Of a stretch of 64,000 nucleotides of DNA, positions 60,437 to 64,000 are shown piece after piece. Within the stretch, counting starts at the first letter, position 1. Every line of letters begins with the position of its first letter. Source of the stretch: Paenibacillus montanisoli (GTDB lineage Bacteria; Bacillota; Bacilli; Paenibacillales; Paenibacillaceae); NCBI RefSeq assembly GCF_003268025.1, contig NZ_QLUW01000003.1, forward strand, positions 248,001 through 312,000, given 5' to 3'. The translations under genes were made by a program, and so were the position numbers. The notes under the pieces are model-generated. The model had not been told where the DNA came from. It did not search any database and saw only the letters and a list, made by a program, of their open reading frames with translations.

Positions 60437-62070
60437 TGAAAGTTCTTATTGTGGATGATGAAATTCTCGTCTCAGAAGCGGCGAAAACAGTCATTGATTG
60501 GGAAAAGTTTGGAGTTTCGTCTGTCTTAACCGCTTATAACATCCGGCAAGCGAAAGAAAAATTCAACCAGTATTCGATTGACATTATGTTTTGTGATATC
60601 GAAATGCCTCAAGGAAACGGGCTGGAACTCATTTCGTGGGTAATGGAGCATTATCCGCAGACAGTATCCATTATCATGACTTGCCATGCCGATTTCAAAT
60701 TTGCACAGCAAGCCGTACAATTAGGCAGCTTCGATTACTTGTTGAAGCCGGTTCCTCCTGACGATATGGAGAACATTGTCGTCAAAGCCATTGATAAAAT
60801 CAATAAAGAAAGCGATCAGCTGCAGTACAGCCGGTATGGCCAATATTGGTTTCAGCATCAGCCGCTTCTTGTTGAGCGGTTCTGGCTGGATATTATACAT
60901 CATACGATTCCCTCGAATCCCGTGGCGATCAAAAAAGCTGCTGAGGAAAGAAATATCCCAATAGCGGAGAAATTAGTGATCATACCGATCTTAATAAGTG
61001 TGCAGCGGTACTATAAAGAATTGAATGCGCGTGAAGAGAAGATTCTGGAGTTCGCTTTAAAAAATTGTGCCGAAGAGTTGTTTCTTCATCAGGGGAAAGG
61101 TCAAATCATTGCATTAGCTGAAAGAAAGCTTCTAGCTCTTTTGCCGTGTGAGAATGGAAACCTCGCGATGGAGAAGGTGAAACAAAGCTGTAATTCATAT
61201 ATCTCATCGTGCAACGAGTACTTCTATTGCGATCTCTCTTGTTACATCGGAGATCAAGCATACAGTCATGAGTTGACAGCAGTACTTCAAAAGTTATTCC
61301 TTCTGGAAAAGAATAATGTTGCTTACAATAACAAGGTTTACACATTAAGCATGCAAGCTCCTGCATATGCCGCTGTCCCAAAGCCGGATATGGACTTATG
61401 GTCTATCCTGCTGAAAGAAGGCTCGGAGCAAAAACTGCTTGCCGAAGCGCAAACCTTTCTCGAACGGCTGATCGATACGGATGGATTGGATGCGAGGACG
61501 CTGCATCAGTTTCAACAAGATTTTCTGCAGATGGTTTATTTCGTATTTAAGCTTAAAGGCATTCAAGCCCGGCAATTGTTCAGTGACCCGTATTCGGTGG
61601 ATCTTTCAGCTCATGCGACTCGTTCCGTATTGGATATGATCATGTGGATCAAGCATATGGTCAACAAAGCCATGCAGTATGCAACGGCTGCGGAGCAGTC
61701 ACAATCCTTGATGGAGAAAGTCATTCAGTATATATCGCTTCATTTGGATACACGGGACTTATCTCGGAAAGAAATTGCGAGCCATGTTTTTTTAAATCCT
61801 GATTACTTGGATCGAATCTTCAAGAAGGAGATCGGAATTTCAGTGACGGATTATCTAGTGCAGGAGCGTCTTAAAATCGCACAAGAGCTGCTTGCCAATA
61901 CGGAAATGTCTGTGAGCACGATTGCCGCTTATGTCGGATATTCGAATCTATCCCATTTTTCAAAACGGTTTAAGAAACTTACCCATTTGAATCCCAATGA
62001 ATATCGTCAGCTTAATAGTCGAAATCGGACAAATGACATGTCGATAATGGAGCGGCAATCCCTCCAATGA
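60436..62070 (+). CDS. Response regulator, AraC type (YesN family)
   Basis: Cognate regulator of 544 residues. Receiver domain 1-125 with acidic pocket VDDE, phospho-Asp54 in MFCDIEMPQGNG and Lys in LLKPV; a central region of unknown fold (about 130-430); C-terminal AraC helix-turn-helix pair (SRKEIASHVFLNPDYLDRIFKKEIGISVTDYLVQERL, then VSTIAAYVGYSNLSHFSKRFKKLTHLNPNEYRQL). It most likely activates the downstream solute-binding protein and permease genes. Overlaps the kinase stop codon by one base. Confidence 0.94.
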   Translation: MKVLIVDDEILVSEAAKTVIDWEKFGVSSVLTAYNIRQAKEKFNQYSIDIMFCDIEMPQGNGLELISWVMEHYPQTVSIIMTCHADFKFAQQAVQLGSFDYLLKPVPPDDMENIVVKAIDKINKESDQLQYSRYGQYWFQHQPLLVERFWLDIIHHTIPSNPVAIKKAAEERNIPIAEKLVIIPILISVQRYYKELNAREEKILEFALKNCAEELFLHQGKGQIIALAERKLLALLPCENGNLAMEKVKQSCNSYISSCNEYFYCDLSCYIGDQAYSHELTAVLQKLFLLEKNNVAYNNKVYTLSMQAPAYAAVPKPDMDLWSILLKEGSEQKLLAEAQTFLERLIDTDGLDARTLHQFQQDFLQMVYFVFKLKGIQARQLFSDPYSVDLSAHATRSVLDMIMWIKHMVNKAMQYATAAEQSQSLMEKVIQYISLHLDTRDLSRKEIASHVFLNPDYLDRIFKKEIGISVTDYLVQERLKIAQELLANTEMSVSTIAAYVGYSNLSHFSKRFKKLTHLNPNEYRQLNSRNRTNDMSIMERQSLQ

Positions 62071-62133
62071 CAGCTCTATAATAAAAATAGGTTCGAGGCA
62101 CTCGGATCGAAATTATAGATGTGGGGGAGTACC

Positions 62134-63651
62134 ATGAAAAAGCTGGGTTGGTTAACTGCTCTGTTGGCACTTATGCTGCTCGTTTCAGCTTGCGGTGGCA
62201 ACACGAACAAAAGCGCAAACGGCAGCGCGAACGATGGGACAAGCACTAATGCCGGGAAGACGGACTCTGAGGCTGTAAGCGAAGAACCGTATGAAGTCGT
62301 TTATGCATTTCCTTTTTGGGGAAGCATTCCGAAAGATCTTCAGTTAGTACAAGATGAAATCAACAAGATTTCTAAAGAGAAAATTAATGTGACAGTAAAA
62401 TTGCTGCCTATTGACGGCAGCACCATGGATAATCAAATCAACTTGATGACGGTAAGTAATGAGAAGCTGGACATGTTTCTGATGTTCAACTACACGACTC
62501 AGGTTGCAAATGGAAAACTCTATCCGATTGGCAATATAATGGAGCAGAACGGCAAAGGAATTATTGACGCTTTGGGCCAGGAGTACTATAACTCAACCCA
62601 AATTAAGGGTGTTAGCTATGGCGTGCCTAGTATTCGCGATATGGCTCAAGATTATGGATATGAAATTAGAAAAGATTTGGTGGATAAACACAATATCGAT
62701 TTAAGTCAAGTGCAAACGTTTGAGGATTTCGAAAAGATTTTTAGCGTCATCAAAGAAAAAGAGCCCAATATGGCAGCTATTAATCCAAGCAGTTACGGTA
62801 AAATAGACCCGCTGGATAACTCTCTTGGCGTTTTATTGAATAACGGTCAAACTGATCTGAAAGTTGTAAACTGGTTCGCTACGGATGAATATGCTCAGAT
62901 TCTAAAGACGATGAGAAAGTGGTATCAAGCAGGCTATGTCCTGAAAGATGCCGCGCAAAACAAGGAATCGAATATAACGCTTATTAAAGCGGACAAAATT
63001 GCTGGCGCCACGTCACATATGAAACCCGGGTTCGAAGCTCAAGAGAGCCGGGCAACAGGGAAGGAAATGGTCGCGGTCAGAGTATCCCCTCCAGCTGCGA
63101 AAACAAGCACTGTAACGAACGTAATGCTTGGGGTATCGGCTAACGCCGAGAAGCCTGAAAAAGTAGTTCAATTTTTGAATCTGATGTACACCGATAAAGA
63201 TATCGTGAACTTGTTCGACTGGGGTATTGAAGGTCAGCACTACGTGAAAGTGCAAGACCAAGAGAACGTGATTAAGTATCCGGATGGCATAGATATTAAT
63301 AATGTCGGATATACAGGTGCCAGTTGGATGCATGGCAATCAGTTATTGTCTTATGTTTTCGAAGGCGAGGATCCGGAAATATACAAGAAACTGGCAGAGT
63401 TTAATCAAACGGCACTCAGATCGAAGGCGCTAGGTTTTTCGTTTGACGCTGAGCCGGTGAAAGCAGAGATTGCGGCAAGCACAGCGGTTCTGAATCAATA
63501 TACAAAACCATTGGAGGTTGGTGTATTGGATGTAGATAAGGTGCTTCCAGAATTTTTAAAGAAACTTGAGGATGCGGGAATCAACAAAATCATCGAAGAG
63601 AAGCAAAAGCAATTGGATATTTGGGCGAAAGAAAATAACGTAAATCCATAA
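62134..63651 (+). CDS. Sugar ABC transporter solute-binding lipoprotein (LplA-like)
   Basis: Extracellular binding lipoprotein of 505 residues. Lipobox LVSAC (Cys20), Asn/Ser linker, then the DUF3502-containing LplA class fold: YAFPFWGSIPKDLQLVQDEINKISKEKINVTVKLLPID, VSNEKLDMFLMFNYTTQ, QFLNLMYTDKDIVNLFDWGIEGQHYVK. ATG at 62134 follows GGGGGAG. First gene of an oligosaccharide importer likely controlled by the YesMN-type pair immediately upstream. Confidence 0.92.
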   Translation: MKKLGWLTALLALMLLVSACGGNTNKSANGSANDGTSTNAGKTDSEAVSEEPYEVVYAFPFWGSIPKDLQLVQDEINKISKEKINVTVKLLPIDGSTMDNQINLMTVSNEKLDMFLMFNYTTQVANGKLYPIGNIMEQNGKGIIDALGQEYYNSTQIKGVSYGVPSIRDMAQDYGYEIRKDLVDKHNIDLSQVQTFEDFEKIFSVIKEKEPNMAAINPSSYGKIDPLDNSLGVLLNNGQTDLKVVNWFATDEYAQILKTMRKWYQAGYVLKDAAQNKESNITLIKADKIAGATSHMKPGFEAQESRATGKEMVAVRVSPPAAKTSTVTNVMLGVSANAEKPEKVVQFLNLMYTDKDIVNLFDWGIEGQHYVKVQDQENVIKYPDGIDINNVGYTGASWMHGNQLLSYVFEGEDPEIYKKLAEFNQTALRSKALGFSFDAEPVKAEIAASTAVLNQYTKPLEVGVLDVDKVLPEFLKKLEDAGINKIIEEKQKQLDIWAKENNVNP

Positions 63652-63681
63652 AAAATGGATAATTGATAAATGTATTTGACT

Positions 63682-63713
63682 CAATCCAATCCGCTGTATA
63701 GCAGATTGGATTG
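63682..63713 (+). terminator. Hairpin between binding protein and permease genes
   Basis: Ten-pair stem CAATCCAATC/GATTGGATTG (63682-63691 with 63704-63713) without a strong T run. Likely reduces or stabilises transcripts so that binding protein exceeds permease. Confidence 0.7.
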
Positions 63714-63761
63714 TGTGCTTTAACCAAGCTGATTGCAGTAATCTTATTCAAAGAGGAAGTG

Positions 63762-64000
63762 ATGATAGTGGAACGTATAACAGAATGGAATGACACCGTT
63801 TCAGCGGAGCTGCGTCAGGCTGTTGGTTATAAAACGGTAAAAAAAAAGGCCGGCATGAAGAAATTCAAGAGATATTTTCCTTTATTTCTGCTCATGATAC
63901 CAGGTTTACTATACTTAATTGTAAACAATTACATGCCGATGTTCGGCATTTTCATCGCGTTTAAAAACATCAACTATTCGAAGGGGCTTCTCGGCAGTGA
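63762..64000 (+). CDS. Sugar ABC transporter permease (LplB-like), 5' part only
   Basis: The first 79 codons of a permease: cytoplasmic N-terminus, then a TM helix with YFPLFLLMIPGLLYLIV and NYMPMFGIFIAFKNINYSKGL, the typical opening of LplB-type permeases partnered with LplA-like binding proteins. ATG at 63762 after GAGG; a GTG at 63768 is an alternative. Runs off the right edge. Confidence 0.9.
   Translation, partial: MIVERITEWNDTVSAELRQAVGYKTVKKKAGMKKFKRYFPLFLLMIPGLLYLIVNNYMPMFGIFIAFKNINYSKGLLGS

Overview
The window reads as chromosomal DNA of a spore-forming Firmicute of the Paenibacillaceae (Paenibacillus or Cohnella type). This is inferred from the GC-rich coding DNA with strong AGGAGG-type ribosome binding sites, the Gram-positive lipoproteins, the NupOPQ-type nucleoside transporter, a YesM/YesN two-component pair beside an LplA/LplB-type sugar ABC transporter, and many secreted carbohydrate-active proteins. 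No rRNA, tRNA, insertion sequence, CRISPR array or prophage was recognised.

Layout. 1-4412: a cut GH38 alpha-mannosidase behind its probable GntR/LacI-type regulator, with a perfect 24-bp palindrome in the promoter region; then a CuA-type cupredoxin lipoprotein and a decapitated copy of it. 4505-10648: a Pho-box-controlled alkaline phosphatase, a small lipoprotein, and a stress-type group (amidoligase, GIY-YIG-like protein, TerD-like protein). 10703-18953: aldo/keto reductase, orphan ECF sigma factor, and a nucleoside uptake and salvage operon (BMP lipoprotein, NupO/P/Q, sulfite-oxidase-like enzyme, nucleoside phosphorylase). 18955-20685: an AT-rich island with a secreted protein of unknown function and a two-TM protein. 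20739-24833: an ssuADCB sulfonate operon behind a leader with an apparent transcription attenuator. 24921-28303: two glycosyltransferases and a GDP-mannose synthesis enzyme. 28462-35496: two AT-rich lipoproteins, an AraC/PhyH divergent pair, and a MacAB-like exporter with Gly-rich partners. 35592-46707: GH2 beta-galactosidase, a second efflux adaptor, MFS exporters, a DUF2087/GIY-YIG pair, a TauD dioxygenase and a GH18-like protein. 47009-47311: a type I toxin-antitoxin locus. 47437-55699: a YjgB-like protein, a gene fragment, and a 2282-residue secreted multidomain polysaccharide-active protein. 55988-64000: AraC regulator, diiron ferritin-like protein with a 2Fe-2S ferredoxin, YesMN-type signalling, and a sugar ABC transporter running off the window.

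The two most interesting parts are (i) a 27-residue holin-like toxin gene with a convergent antisense RNA, whose promoter carries a LexA (SOS) box between its -35 and -10 elements, a TisB-like arrangement in a Firmicute; and (ii) the ferritin-like diiron protein translationally coupled to a ferredoxin inside a sugar-sensing cluster, which looks like an uncharacterised oxygenase. The ssu attenuator with mutually exclusive hairpins and the secreted protein/membrane protein pair on the AT-rich island are secondary candidates.
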